NCBI GenBank assembly: GCA_008694505.1
Contig: VZDJ01007753.1
Coordinates: forward strand, 28,563,643 to 28,627,642
Direction of reading: 5' to 3'
Length of the DNA: 64,000 nt
Source: Cyanoderma ruficeps
Taxonomy: Eukaryota; Chordata; Aves; Passeriformes; Timaliidae
Made by a program: the position numbers and the translations under genes. The first letter of the stretch is position 1. Each line of letters begins with the position of its first letter. Positions 1 through 10,355 of this stretch are shown here, one piece after another. A model generated the notes under the pieces. That model made no database searches. It worked only from the letters and a program-made list of their open reading frames with translations, and was not told the DNA's origin.

Positions 1-1609
1 ATGTGTTTGTATAAATGCTGGTGTTGCAGAGGGGTATAAGGACATATATGGTTCTAGAGAGAATAAATTCCTCATGATGGGTTGTAATGAATTGATGGTA
101 ATGCTGCATGTATCTGCATATTAAAGTGGTGGGTAGTGATAATATGCATAATTGTGATGGTGGGCAGACGGTGATAACAAGATGTGTGAACAGTAGGAGG
201 TGATGGGTATGCATGGTAAAACGCGTAGGTTGCAAGGATGCATGTGTGATGCTCAGTATAGTGGTGCTGTGGGGAGCATATAGCAGCATATGCACTGTGG
301 TGATATTTGCGTGATATGGACCTACTGTTCTTGACAAAAGTAGGTGGTGCTCTTAGGCGGCAGTTTATGTGAAGAGACAGGTCATTACCCACACAGGTGT
401 GTTTCGTTCACACAGATGGGGGCCTACAACCAAGAGAACAAATAAGCATTTACTGAGTGTTTTCTGTGTATGCCTGTGCTGAGAGAGTGTTGTTGCAGTG
501 AGCAGGTGTAAGGGGCTGTGTGAACTAGTGAGTAACCATGTCTGGTTAATACAGAATGGTCAGGGGTATATATCGAATGGTGGTGGTGATATATGAAAAT
601 TGAATCAGTGGTTATGTACAAGCGTGTGAGGACAGGTTGTATACTCAGGAAAACAACATATAGGGAGAAGAGACATATTGCCCAGAAGGAGAGGTGTATG
701 GGAAGGTCATGCTCTTCTTTTTTTAAGAAAAGTTTTCTTGCCAGAAAACAGAGATGCAGTATTAGGACTATCTGAAGATGTTCATGTGTGTTTAGAACAG
801 GTGGTGTGGATGAGGTGTTTAAGGTGTCAGTGTCTGCCTAGAGATAACAATATGAGGAACTACTGATATATGTGTGTTCACCTAGAATCAGGATGTATGT
901 AAAAAATAGCACAGCATAGGTCAAGGTGTAGAAGTGGTTGGTGGGTACAGCATGGAAGAAGTTATGTAGTGACAGCTACACATACACAGCGTATGAATGG
1001 AGATGGTGCCAATGGTTTGTGTCACTGTACAGGCTCAGGAGGGTTTATAGCCTCCCCTGGTGTGGATACAATCCTGTCAGGGATATGCATATGTTTTAAG
1101 CACAATATTAAGAGAGGGGGTTGTAACACTGGTGAGGCAGCACGTGGTGATTGAGCTTGAAGTGATCCTATGATTGGAAGCAGATGTGTGGGGACAGAGG
1201 AGTGATCAACAAGAGATGATCTTGGTGTCACTGTGGAGTAAATAGTCATGCCAAGTTACAGTGTGCAAATCGGTCACTCAGTCTTGGATGGGTCCGACAG
1301 AGGCAAAAACGTGCCAGGGTGTTAGAATATGATGGGGGGGAGCATCTTTCAGGACAGAGTGTGTGCAGAGGGGCAGGGCTGCTCACGAGTGATATCTAGA
1401 GGCGGTGATGGTGGGACAGGACAAGGTAGGGGGCACTGAGCTGCGTGGTGGTAGAAGGCATGGAGAGTGCTGTGTTCATAGGGTTGAATGTTTTGTGCTT
1501 TGTCGGTCGGTGCCATGCCTGTCGTCAGTGCTGTGAAGTGGCCAATGCACAGGGTGCAGCGACACGAGAGGGTTACAGCAGCTGCGTAGACACGAGGCGT
1601 GCTTGCCCA
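1..1609. other. SSTR1 upstream flank, strongly G-over-C skewed
   Basis: No gene is recognised here. The + strand is rich in GT, GTG and GGT words and poor in C. A hand count gives 24 G and 5 C in 181-240, 21 G and 9 C in 241-300, and 18 G and 4 C in 541-600. The bias makes minus-strand frames look rich in His, Tyr and Thr, which is a composition artefact. It may be a decayed GT-rich simple repeat, or a strand-asymmetric intron or promoter-flank sequence of SSTR1. Confidence 0.6.
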
Positions 1610-1925
1610 GGTAACACTACCCACCCACGCAAGACCCAGGCTTTTTTCTTAAAGGAGAAAACCTCTTTGCCAGGGGTGACCCTGGTCTGGACCTAGGTGC
1701 TATGAAGGGAGAGCAGCGAAGAATGGATGCGGAGGAGAGGATGGTGGACGGGGAGGTGGGGGAAACAATACTGGGTGGGAAGAGAAGTGCGGGATCGGGG
1801 GGCACTGAGTAGTGCTGAGCAGTGGGAACAGGGAACAGGCTACCCTCGAGCTGCCGGATTTGCGAGCAGCCAAGGGGCGGGATGAGAGGCGGGCAAGGGG
1901 AGTGAGGGGTGGGAAGGGACATCCA

Positions 1926-1974
1926 CTTACGTCTCCTCCTGTTTTTTTTTTTCTTTCCCTCCTTCTTTCCTTAG
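1926..1974 (+). promoter_or_regulatory. SSTR1: candidate 3' splice site (branch point, polypyrimidine tract, AG) in SSTR1 5' region
   Basis: A CTTAC branch-point-like word lies at 1926-1930. It is followed by a nearly pure pyrimidine tract at 1933-1972 and a TTAG ending at 1974, so an exon could begin at 1975, about 206 bases before the start codon. The matching donor would lie upstream, possibly outside the window. To my knowledge the human SSTR1 transcript has non-coding upstream exons and one coding exon, so an intron here is plausible. Transcript data are absent. Confidence 0.4.
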
Positions 1975-2069
1975 CTGGTGACGCGCCGCTGCTATTAATC
2001 ATTCACCAGCCGGGGAGCAGCAATTGCCGCCGCTCGGAGCGAGCGGCGCTGGCAGCCGCCTCTCTCCCG

Positions 2070-2153
2070 ATGCCCGTGTCCCGCAGCCGCCGCGCCGGGA
2101 TCCCTGACGGGATGATGCTCAGCGCAGCCGGCGGCGGACGCCTGCTGCTCTGA
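2070..2153 (+). promoter_or_regulatory. upstream ORF in SSTR1 5' leader (27 codons)
   Basis: An ATG at 2070 opens a 27-codon reading frame ending with TGA at 2151-2153, 27 bases before the SSTR1 start. Two further in-frame ATGs lie at 2112 and 2115. The first has a weak context (C at -3) and the one at 2112 has G at -3. If the transcript includes this leader, the uORF could damp receptor translation. The encoded peptide (Arg-rich, then Gly/Leu-rich) is not recognised. Confidence 0.4.
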
Positions 2154-2156
2154 GCC

Positions 2157-2174
2157 GGGGCGGGGGGGTCCGGG
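2157..2174 (+). promoter_or_regulatory. G-quadruplex motif 7 bases before SSTR1 start codon
   Basis: The + (mRNA sense) strand carries a run of 4 G, one C, a run of 7 G, TCC, then 3 G. The 7-G run can be split into two G-tracts, so four tracts are available for an intramolecular quadruplex. It ends at 2174 and the ATG is at 2181. Such structures near a start codon are known in general to affect scanning; an effect here is inference. Confidence 0.45.
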
Positions 2175-2180
2175 CAGAGG

Positions 2181-3383
2181 ATGCTCCCCAATGGCACCTG
2201 CCCCAGGCTTCCGGGCGGTCCAGGCAGCGACAGCGGCGACAGCGACAGCGGCGGCAGTGATAGTGGTGGCGGCGGAGCCGGTGGCGCCTCGGAGGAGGCG
2301 GCGGCGGAGGGCATGGACTCGGGCGGCAGGAATTCCTCTGGCGCTCCGAACAGCACCCTGAGTGAGTCTCAGGGCAGCGCCATCCTCATCTCATTCATCT
2401 ACTCCGTGGTGTGCCTGGTGGGGCTGTGCGGCAACTCCATGGTCATCTACGTGATTCTACGTTATGCCAAGATGAAGACAGCCACCAACATCTACATCCT
2501 CAACTTGGCCATCGCGGATGAGCTGCTGATGCTTAGCGTCCCCTTTCTGGTTACCTCCACCCTGCTGCACCACTGGCCCTTTGGCTCCCTGCTCTGCCGC
2601 CTGGTGCTCAGTGTGGATGCCATCAACATGTTCACCAGCATCTACTGCCTGACCGTGCTCAGTGTGGACCGTTACATCGCTGTGGTGCACCCCATCAAGG
2701 CAGCCAGGTACCGCCGGCCCACTGTGGCTAAGATGGTCAATCTGGGTGTCTGGGTGCTTTCCATCCTCATCATCCTGCCCATCATCATCTTCTCCAACAC
2801 AGCAGCCAACAGCGATGGAACAGTGGCTTGCAACATGCTCATGCCAGAGCCCACCCAGAGATGGCTGGTGGTCTTTGTGGTCTACACCTTTCTGATGGGT
2901 TTCTTGCTGCCTGTGGTGGCCATCTGCCTCTGCTACATCCTCATCATTGCTAAGATGCGCATGGTGGCCCTGAAGGCTGGCTGGCAGCAACGCAAACGCT
3001 CAGAGCGCAAGATCACCCTCATGGTCATGATGGTGGTGATGGTCTTTGTCATCTGCTGGATGCCCTTCTACATTGTGCAGCTGGTCAATGTCTTTGTAGA
3101 GCAGGATGATGCCACCATCAGCCAGCTCTCTGTCATCTTGGGCTATGCCAACAGCTGTGCCAACCCTATCCTCTATGGTTTTCTGTCAGACAATTTCAAG
3201 CGGTCCTTCCAGCGGCTGCTGTGCCTCAGCTGGATGGACAATGCTGCGGAGGAACCCATCGACTACTATGCCACTGCCCTCAAGAGCAGGGCATACAGCG
3301 TGGAGGACTTTCCCCCAGACAACTTGGAGTCAGGGAGCATGTACAGGAATGGCACTTGTACCTCCAGGATTACCACCCTCTGA
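2181..3383 (+). CDS. SSTR1: somatostatin receptor type 1 (class A GPCR)
   Basis: This 400-residue, intronless coding region encodes the plasma-membrane receptor for somatostatin-14/-28, which signals mainly through Gi/o. Human SSTR1 has 391 residues. From residue about 60 the protein is almost collinear with mammalian SSTR1 from memory. Visible hallmarks are N85 (TM1), D113 (TM2), C139 with C217 (TM3-ECL2 disulfide), D146 (contacts the ligand lysine), DRY at 163-165, CWMPFY at 292-297, and the somatostatin-receptor signature [11 protein letters not shown] at 322-332 containing NPxxY. C348 is a possible palmitoylation site. N-glycosylation sequons lie at N4, N51 and N57. Q300 and S314 match the human SSTR1 pair linked to octreotide insensitivity, separating it from SSTR2. 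The first ATG is chosen because the MxPNGT start matches the family; M45 is a weaker alternative. The extracellular N-terminus has an unusual Ser/Asp/Gly repeat at 15-35. Convergent CLEC14A supports SSTR1 over SSTR4. Confidence 0.97.
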   Translation: MLPNGTCPRLPGGPGSDSGDSDSGGSDSGGGGAGGASEEAAAEGMDSGGRNSSGAPNSTLSESQGSAILISFIYSVVCLVGLCGNSMVIYVILRYAKMKTATNIYILNLAIADELLMLSVPFLVTSTLLHHWPFGSLLCRLVLSVDAINMFTSIYCLTVLSVDRYIAVVHPIKAARYRRPTVAKMVNLGVWVLSILIILPIIIFSNTAANSDGTVACNMLMPEPTQRWLVVFVVYTFLMGFLLPVVAICLCYILIIAKMRMVALKAGWQQRKRSERKITLMVMMVVMVFVICWMPFYIVQLVNVFVEQDDATISQLSVILGYANSCANPILYGFLSDNFKRSFQRLLCLSWMDNAAEEPIDYYATALKSRAYSVEDFPPDNLESGSMYRNGTCTSRITTL

Positions 3384-4335
3384 GGAAGCATTCCTGTCCC
3401 CCAGCTCCCTTACTGCCCCCCACCTGGAGGGTGAGCGAAGCCAGGGCTGTGGCATGGGGAGGCTGGGAGGGAGGGGATTTTGGTCATGCCCACCACCAGA
3501 AGTGTTTGGCACAAGAAAGAGCGAAGAAAACCCCACATCCTTGATTTGCTGCTCTCCTGCACCCTGGTTGTCCCCCTTGAGAGCAGGTGCATTCTCTGAT
3601 GCTTTGACATCCACTTAGTGAATTGTGGCTCTCATGGGTTAACTTAGGGTCTGGTAGCCCGGCTCTGCCACTCCTCTCTGTGTCTGACAAGTGGCTGTCA
3701 AGGTCCTGCGGTGACTTCACTCTATCTTTTGTACAGTCTGCCCTTCCCCTTGGCTGGTGGAATACCCCAGGCCACTGAGTCGAGCCTGCCTCAGTCAAGC
3801 CCCAGCATTCAGGCTCAGACTCACTCCCCCCAGCTGAAAACGACCCTGCCCAACATCTGCCAGTACACACCTCCCCTTCAGAGATTAGAAATGCTGGAAA
3901 AATTCCCCTCAACACACACCTTGCACTCCCCCAGGAAGGAGTGAATAACCTCTCTCGGCACCTACCCTTCCGTCGCCCTGGAATGAAAAAGAAAGCAGGG
4001 AAAAAAATAGTCCCTGAGAAGGAAGCAGCATAGTCACAGGAGATACTGTTTTGCTTTGCAGACAGCTTCCAACTCACTGGGACTTTGGCTCTGTGCTACT
4101 TGGCAGAGGCAGAGCAGAAAAGGTCTTAAGAAAAAATGTGATTATTGCTGTGCTTTGGAGCTGTGCAGCAGGTTGCTGATAATGGAAGATAAGCAGTCCC
4201 ATGACACATGAGGAGCAGAGAGCTGGGACTCACTGAGATGGGAGCTGGGGGGACCACTGAGCTGGGAAATGTTTGAATCTGTACACACACACAATAAAGT
4301 GTGCTGATAATAAAGTTTAAAGGGAGTGCTAGACT
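3384..4335 (+). other. SSTR1: probable SSTR1 3' UTR with tandem poly(A) signals
   Basis: After the TGA stop there is about 0.9 kb without a gene. It ends in two AATAAA hexamers at 4293-4298 and 4309-4314, followed by GT-rich sequence suited to a cleavage site near 4330. This would give a 3' UTR of about 0.95 kb. Longer forms using later AT-rich signals are possible, since SSTR1 mRNAs in mammals are longer. The ORFs in other frames here are shadows. Confidence 0.5.
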
Positions 4336-7300
4336 GTGAATCTGCTGTCTTGAGCCTGCTCCATCAGCTGTGAAACAGCGATGAAAGGAGCTGAGACAGT
4401 TTTTGAATGACCTGGGTGATGGCAAAGTCACTTTAGACTATATGGAAAAAGGGGGAGTCACTTAAAAATCTCCACCAGTCTCTGAAATAAATACTTGACA
4501 GAAAAAGTAGCTGTTCAGTAATAGCTATTACCCTAGCTCCAGTTTCTTCTGTTGCACTAAAAAAACCCAACAAAATGGGTTTCATATGTTGCCAATGTAA
4601 TATACTGACCCAAGGCTTCTTCATGTTTCATTTCTGAGAATTCTTGTTTTTAATGTGTGCCAAATGTCTTCTTGTTTGATTTTTTTATTTGATTCTAGTC
4701 ACTGTGTTGTGAACGTGTTTTTCTGAAACAGTTTATACTGTGTACTTATGTCTGTGGTGGCTACTTGCAAGGTTACATTTAAAATGGGTGATGCTCAAGA
4801 AGGCTCCTTTCCAGATAAAAACACTGTAATTTTTTTCTAACTCTTTCATTTACATTGTCTCCCCCACAGAAATTCTCTTGATTTTTCTCTCTCCTCTTAT
4901 GACAAAGCAAATTTCATATAGACATATGAAGCTTTCTTTGATAAATGACAGCTGATTAAATGAAACCTTCTATCCCTGCTCCCTCTTATCCCACACAGAA
5001 GAGTCAGTACGGACTGTGTTGAAATAAGCAGCTTTTTTTTGCTTTCTACCACCTATGCTAACAGTGTCACACAGTGGCAAGTGTCCCAGTAGCTGTGACA
5101 AATCACTTCTCTAGCACAATACTGTGTTTGTATTATTTATAACTACTGGCAATTGAAGCAAGAGACTGGAAAAAATCTCTAGTAGCAGCATACCCATAGC
5201 ATTGTACTCGTAGCTGCAGTGCTTAAGTACAGTGTTAAGTGTAAGGTTGACAGTTAAGGCATCTAGTATTTGTGGTGGTGGACTTACTACAGGTTTTTGT
5301 TAAATTATACCCTTTAACTTTTCTCAGCAGCAAAAAGCAGGATGCTACTTTGTACATTTCTTTCACCAAAACTTAGGTACTGTTAAACGAATGTATAAAT
5401 TTAGCATTTCAAAGTTGTCTGATTCAAAGTCCATCAAAATGAGAGAAAAAAATCTTAATTCACTTCAGTGGACTGTGAGTCAGCTCCTTTTAGTCTAAAA
5501 ATTGCTAATGTGGAAACTGTTACATCCTTATTAAAATATTTCTTGAAAAGCTTTAACATTTGTACAGTTTCTTTTCTTTTACTTCCCAGTGGACACGATT
5601 TAAAGAAAACTTGCAAATATTAAATTTTATAATGTTTTACATGTACATACAGGGAAATAAGGATGAAATTGCTTTATAAGCTTGATTAACTTTTCACAGA
5701 AATCAAACATCTGTCAAAACAGTAATATGCCTCGTGATATCCATGATGCTATTTCCAGGTCTTCACTTGAATTCTCACTCACAATATCTTCAAGATGGTA
5801 TAAATCTCATAATCTTATGTGGTCCTTTTCACCCAGGCATATTCTTACGTATGGTCAGATTAAACAGAGACTCAGTCTGCTTTTTACTGTTGAATTTGTT
5901 TAATATCAGACACAATGGAGCAAGAGTGAAAAAGCATGAAGATTCATACTGCATACTCAGCTTTGATGAAAAGTTAAACTAGGTTTTTCTCCTTCTTTTT
6001 TTTCTCTCCCTCTTTGCCTTGTAAAGGTTGCATTAGAAGCCTGCACACCTACCAGCATATGCACTTTAGTTTCAGTTCTCCCAGGCACATTGCGGAGGTT
6101 GGGTTGGGGCTTCAGTAGATGGCAGGCTTGCCTTCAGATGGATGGGCTGATTCACTCCCAGCCAGCACTGCCCCTATGATTCCTGGCTTAAACACTCCGT
6201 GTGGTTTCAGCTGGAAACAAAATCTGTTTATCCCAAACTAACAGTTGTTCCTGCTATTTTTCACTCTAGGAGAGGTGATCAACAGCAGTAAATCATTCAA
6301 TTTAGCTAGAAAGAAAGTTAGCTCATTCTGTGTTACTATATTAAGTAGTAGACCATAACTCCCAGGAAGAAAAAAAAGTTGTTTTCATGAAATAATATGT
6401 ACCAGAAAATAAACAGAACTCTTTTTAATGCTTTCCAAATGGCAAACAAAAGTATTCAGATTTCCATGGAAATTATTTTAAGTAATGCTTAATTCACTGA
6501 AAAAAGAGTACAGTGGTTTATTTCTTGGTGACATTTTGACTTTTTATACAGCTGCAAGTGGGTGAATAGTAATTTGTAAACAGTAGTAATTTTTTTGCTC
6601 TTTGCCCATGAGTTTTGGTTTATATTTTAAAAATACTGCACTCACTTTGTCATCGAAATGGGCCTTGTGGCCACTGAAATGCAGGCAACTTTTGCACTTT
6701 GTTTAGCCTGAGACCTATACCCAGCAGTGGGACAGTGGCAAGCAGTATCCAGTCAATGGACTGGATTGTTTCCTGTAGCATGTATGCCAGAGAACAGTGT
6801 TCACAGGGAACACATATCAGGTGGGCCGCACACATCAGCTGCAGCATTTTCCCACTCAGAGAATGGAGCACAGGAAATCACTTCCCTTTCTCACCCGGCT
6901 TCCCAGTGCAGTAGCTAAGACAACACGTCTCAGAATCCCGAGGCTGGCTGCTACCTGTAGTTAGTGGACTTGAACAAGACTGGTCACAGAGGCACTTTAT
7001 ATCTGGGCAGATGAAAAAGAGATGGCTGCATGCAGATATTCTGCCTCTTCAGATAGTCCCTAGAGCAGAGAACATTACACAGTGTGGTTTCTTTGCATTC
7101 AACACTTAAACAACCCATTTGATTTCTTCACAGAGAATGAGAATCAGTTTTCTGAATGTGATGTAAGAATTTCTGAAATGCCAGCTTTCCAGTGAATCAG
7201 AATTTTAAAAAAGGCTTTCTGGTTGTTTCTGGAAATCTAAAAATCTGCATTTCGTATGTATGTGGCATGCATATTATTAACATTGTGCTATTTACTGTAT

Positions 7301-9844
7301 TTTAACCTGTTTCCAAAATCAGCATCCTAATTCTAAATATGAAACTAAGTCTTGCTGAAATAAAATAACCCAGTGATGTCATACTTTCATGTTATATAAG
7401 GTTTGACTTTACTCTGCCATATTTCTAGAACAGTGACAATTCAATGTCTTATAATCCTGATCAAAAAAGATCCAAGAAAAATAATTTCAAAAAAACCAGA
7501 AGAATTTAGCAAAGAAAGAAACATCAATCCAGTGTTCTAAACTCTGTGATTTTAGTTCCAAGGAACCTTACTTGACACCAGGGCTCTACAGACGAGAATG
7601 TGAATTATGACTCTCTAGAGGAGAATATTTCTACTGAATTGTATATTCAGCATTTCCATCCTCTTCCACATGGCCCTATTTGGCTGATAACTTCAGGCTA
7701 AGCCATGGGAAGAAAGGATGGTTTACTAATTAGATTTCTCTTTAAGAAAAATGCTTTTAGATATTACATTTGGTGGAGAGAAATGGCAAAGAAAATTAGG
7801 TGAACCTGAGTATACTTTGAGAATATTTCCAAGTATATCATTAGATGGCTACAAACCAAGCACAATTTTGACAAGACAGATGCTTTTCAATAAAAGCTAA
7901 CTATGCCCACTCCTTCCAACTTTGTTTCTCCAAAAGCATAAAATATGGGTTTGGCAGAGCAATAGGCAGCTATGGAGCTAAGATAGCAAGGTGCTGTATC
8001 CTGCCTGAGGTATATAGGTTTTTGTGTCCAGTCTGGATGGAATACATTTGTCATTATATGATTATCATGTCTATGATAGGTAGAGCCACCTTGAAAACTA
8101 TATAAATGTACAGAAAATTCCTTCTACTCTCCATTACCCAGCGCCACCCCCTCCCCCCCCCAAATATCTTTTCTATACAGGTTCTTACACAGTGTAATAT
8201 GGGTGAAGGCTGCCCTGTGGGCTCTTGAGTTTCCTAACTCAAAAGGCTCAGATAGAAGTGCCCAAATTCACAGTGTAGGGAGGTTGTTGGACAGACAACA
8301 ACTACCAGATTTCTGACCTGAGATCTGAACTGTGTTGTATTCATGGCTTGGAACTGGATTGTATTGTCTCCACTTACCCTGCTGGTGACAGTGCTGTTGT
8401 CAGTGCACGTGTGGGTCCCACCAGCCCAGAGGAAGCTTCTGAAGGGTGCTGGGCTGCACTGCACTTCATAAAGCTGAGCAATGCTGGGCAACACCAGCAC
8501 TGCTGCCATGGGCAGGGCACGGCACAAGCTCAGCTCATTCACACAGCACTTGCCCGTGCTCAGATTCACAATGGAAAGCCCAAGGGACTGCTAGTCAGCT
8601 GGAGTGGTCCAAAACGTGGCAAAGCTGGATATTTGGGGAAGAATGGATTTAAAAGAAGGCACAACTAGTGGATATTTGATACTGAGCAGACTGAGAGAGA
8701 AGGAATCTGAAATGGAGAAAAATCAAGTATGTGATGGCCAGGAGAGGCCATTTTGTTAAGAACAGAGGAAAATAAGTAGAGTCCAGGACAGGCATTGTAG
8801 AGCAGGACTTGGCTCTTTCACGTAATTAACTTTCACTGTTTAGAGTACAGCAAATACATAAACTCCCAACTCAGCAAAAATATGAAATTGTGCTTTTTAT
8901 GTCAGCTGCTGTTTTCAAAGCCGGCTGTTATTTTTGAAGGTTAGAAAGTATCTAGGCATTTTTTCTAAGAACTAAATGACAATTTAGGTAATTTACGGAA
9001 TTGCTAGAAACTCAGGAAAACATGGCAGAAACAGCTAGATAATAGATTTTCCTGAATGTTAATTTATTTTGGATTTTTCAGATGCTTTGAATTTCACAGA
9101 TTTTTTTTTTCCTTCATCATTAAAATAGAGAAAAAAACCTAACAATTTTTTGGTCAGCACAAACCAAGAAGAACCCCATATTGACAAGACAGAAATTGAA
9201 TACAGAAGAATTTTCACTGCTCTTTCACTGTCACAAAGTAAAATTTACAGAATTTCTTACTTGAAAAGAATCTTCAGTACAATGACTGGGAAAAACTTTC
9301 CCTCACAGAAAGATATACTCTTAAGAATGAAAAGTAATGTAACACACTCCTATGCACAGACATTACAGACTTAGATTACCTATATATAATCTCACTCACA
9401 CTATCTGCACTTACGATCTTATGTTATGTTCCAGAGAACAGTGTGAATCATTCTTATCAGTCAAAAACACAAGGCCTGCTGGTTACATTCCAAAAACAAA
9501 ACCATGCTTTTCTGACAGGTTACAGCCCATGTGCTGTTCCTGGCTTAATGACTGAAAATATTTATTTGTTTGTAATCCACCACATTTTGAGTAACACCTG
9601 AAAACATATGCAGGAAGAAGATGGTTGGGACTGATACATCCTGGTAAAGATGGATGCTTGCCTGTCTTTCTCATCTTTCCTTCCTCAGGTCATCATCTCT
9701 GTGGACCTGCAGTCTTCTTTCTCTTACATTACCCATAAAATGCATAATAGTAGTTGTTTTCCCATTTTTTCTGACTCAGAATGCAAAAGGAGGCAAGTGG
9801 AAGGAGGGGAAGGGCATAACAAATGCAGGACCTCCACCATATCT
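4336..9844. other. intergenic, no gene recognised
   Basis: This is unique AT-rich sequence between SSTR1 and the first CR1 copy. A C-rich run sits near 8146-8161. A GC-richer patch at about 8400-8590 has short open frames on both strands but no protein signature that I recognise. No RNA gene or complete mobile element was found. Confidence 0.6.
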
Positions 9845-10355
9845 CTGCCTTCCCCAGCTCCACTGCTGCTTCCACTGCACCTGAAGTACTGTGTTCTCCT
9901 CTGGGGCTCCCAACATAAGAAGGATGCGGACATGCTGGAGTCCAGAGGCCACCAAGATGATCAGAGGGTTAGAACACCTCTCCCATGAAGACAGGCTGAA
10001 AGAGTTGGGGTTGTTCAGCCTGGAAAATAGAAGGCTTCCAGTACCTACAAGAAAGCTGAAAAAGAACATTTTCCTAGGGCTTGTGGTGGCAGGCCAAAGG
10101 GCTTCAAACAACGAAGGTAGGCATGGATTAGGTATGAGGAGGAAATTCTTTGCTGTAAGAGTGGTGAGACACTGGACCAGTTTGCTCTGCAAAGTTGTGA
10201 ATACTCCATCCCTTGAAGTGTTCAAGGCCAGGCTGGATGGGACTCTGAGCAACCTGATCTAGTGGAAGGTGTCCCTGTGCACAGTAGGGGGGGTGGAATG
10301 AGATGGTCTGTAAGGTCCCTTCCATCCCGAACCATTCTATGATTCTCTGATTCTA
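9845..10355 (+). mobile_element. CR1 LINE 3'-end fragment
   Basis: This stretch reads as the C-terminal end of CR1 ORF2 plus the 3' UTR. Landmarks are TTGTTCAGCCTGG near 10011, GGCCAGGCTGGATGGG near 10226 and a tail of octamer-like repeats (TTCTATGATTCTCTGATTCT) at 10334-10354. It is 5'-truncated, the usual fate of CR1 copies. It retains a broken reading frame in which I infer no function. It differs from the copies at 45 and 52 kb in the middle section, so it is probably another subfamily. The left edge is approximate. Confidence 0.9.

Larger units (their letters stand above)
1975..2180 (+). other. SSTR1: SSTR1 5' leader, GC-rich (CpG island start)
   Basis: This GC- and CpG-rich stretch runs directly into the coding region. 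It contains an AT-rich island CTATTAATCATT near 1991-2002, which resembles a POU/homeodomain site or a weak TATA-like element, a short uORF and a G-rich motif just before the start codon. No canonical TATA box is placed. Whether transcription starts here or enters by splicing at 1975 cannot be told from sequence. Confidence 0.5.

Noticed and set aside
72..621. His/Tyr/Thr-rich minus-strand frames
   Set aside because: Produced by the GT-skewed composition; no domain or start context supports them.
2457..2990. 177-codon antisense frame within SSTR1 (and other overlapping frames)
   Set aside because: His/Asp-rich shadow of the receptor coding sequence without family resemblance.
9776..10325. 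Open frames of 65-158 codons at 9.8-10.3 kb
   Set aside because: They lie in a truncated CR1 LINE; remnants of ORF2 or antisense of it, not host genes.
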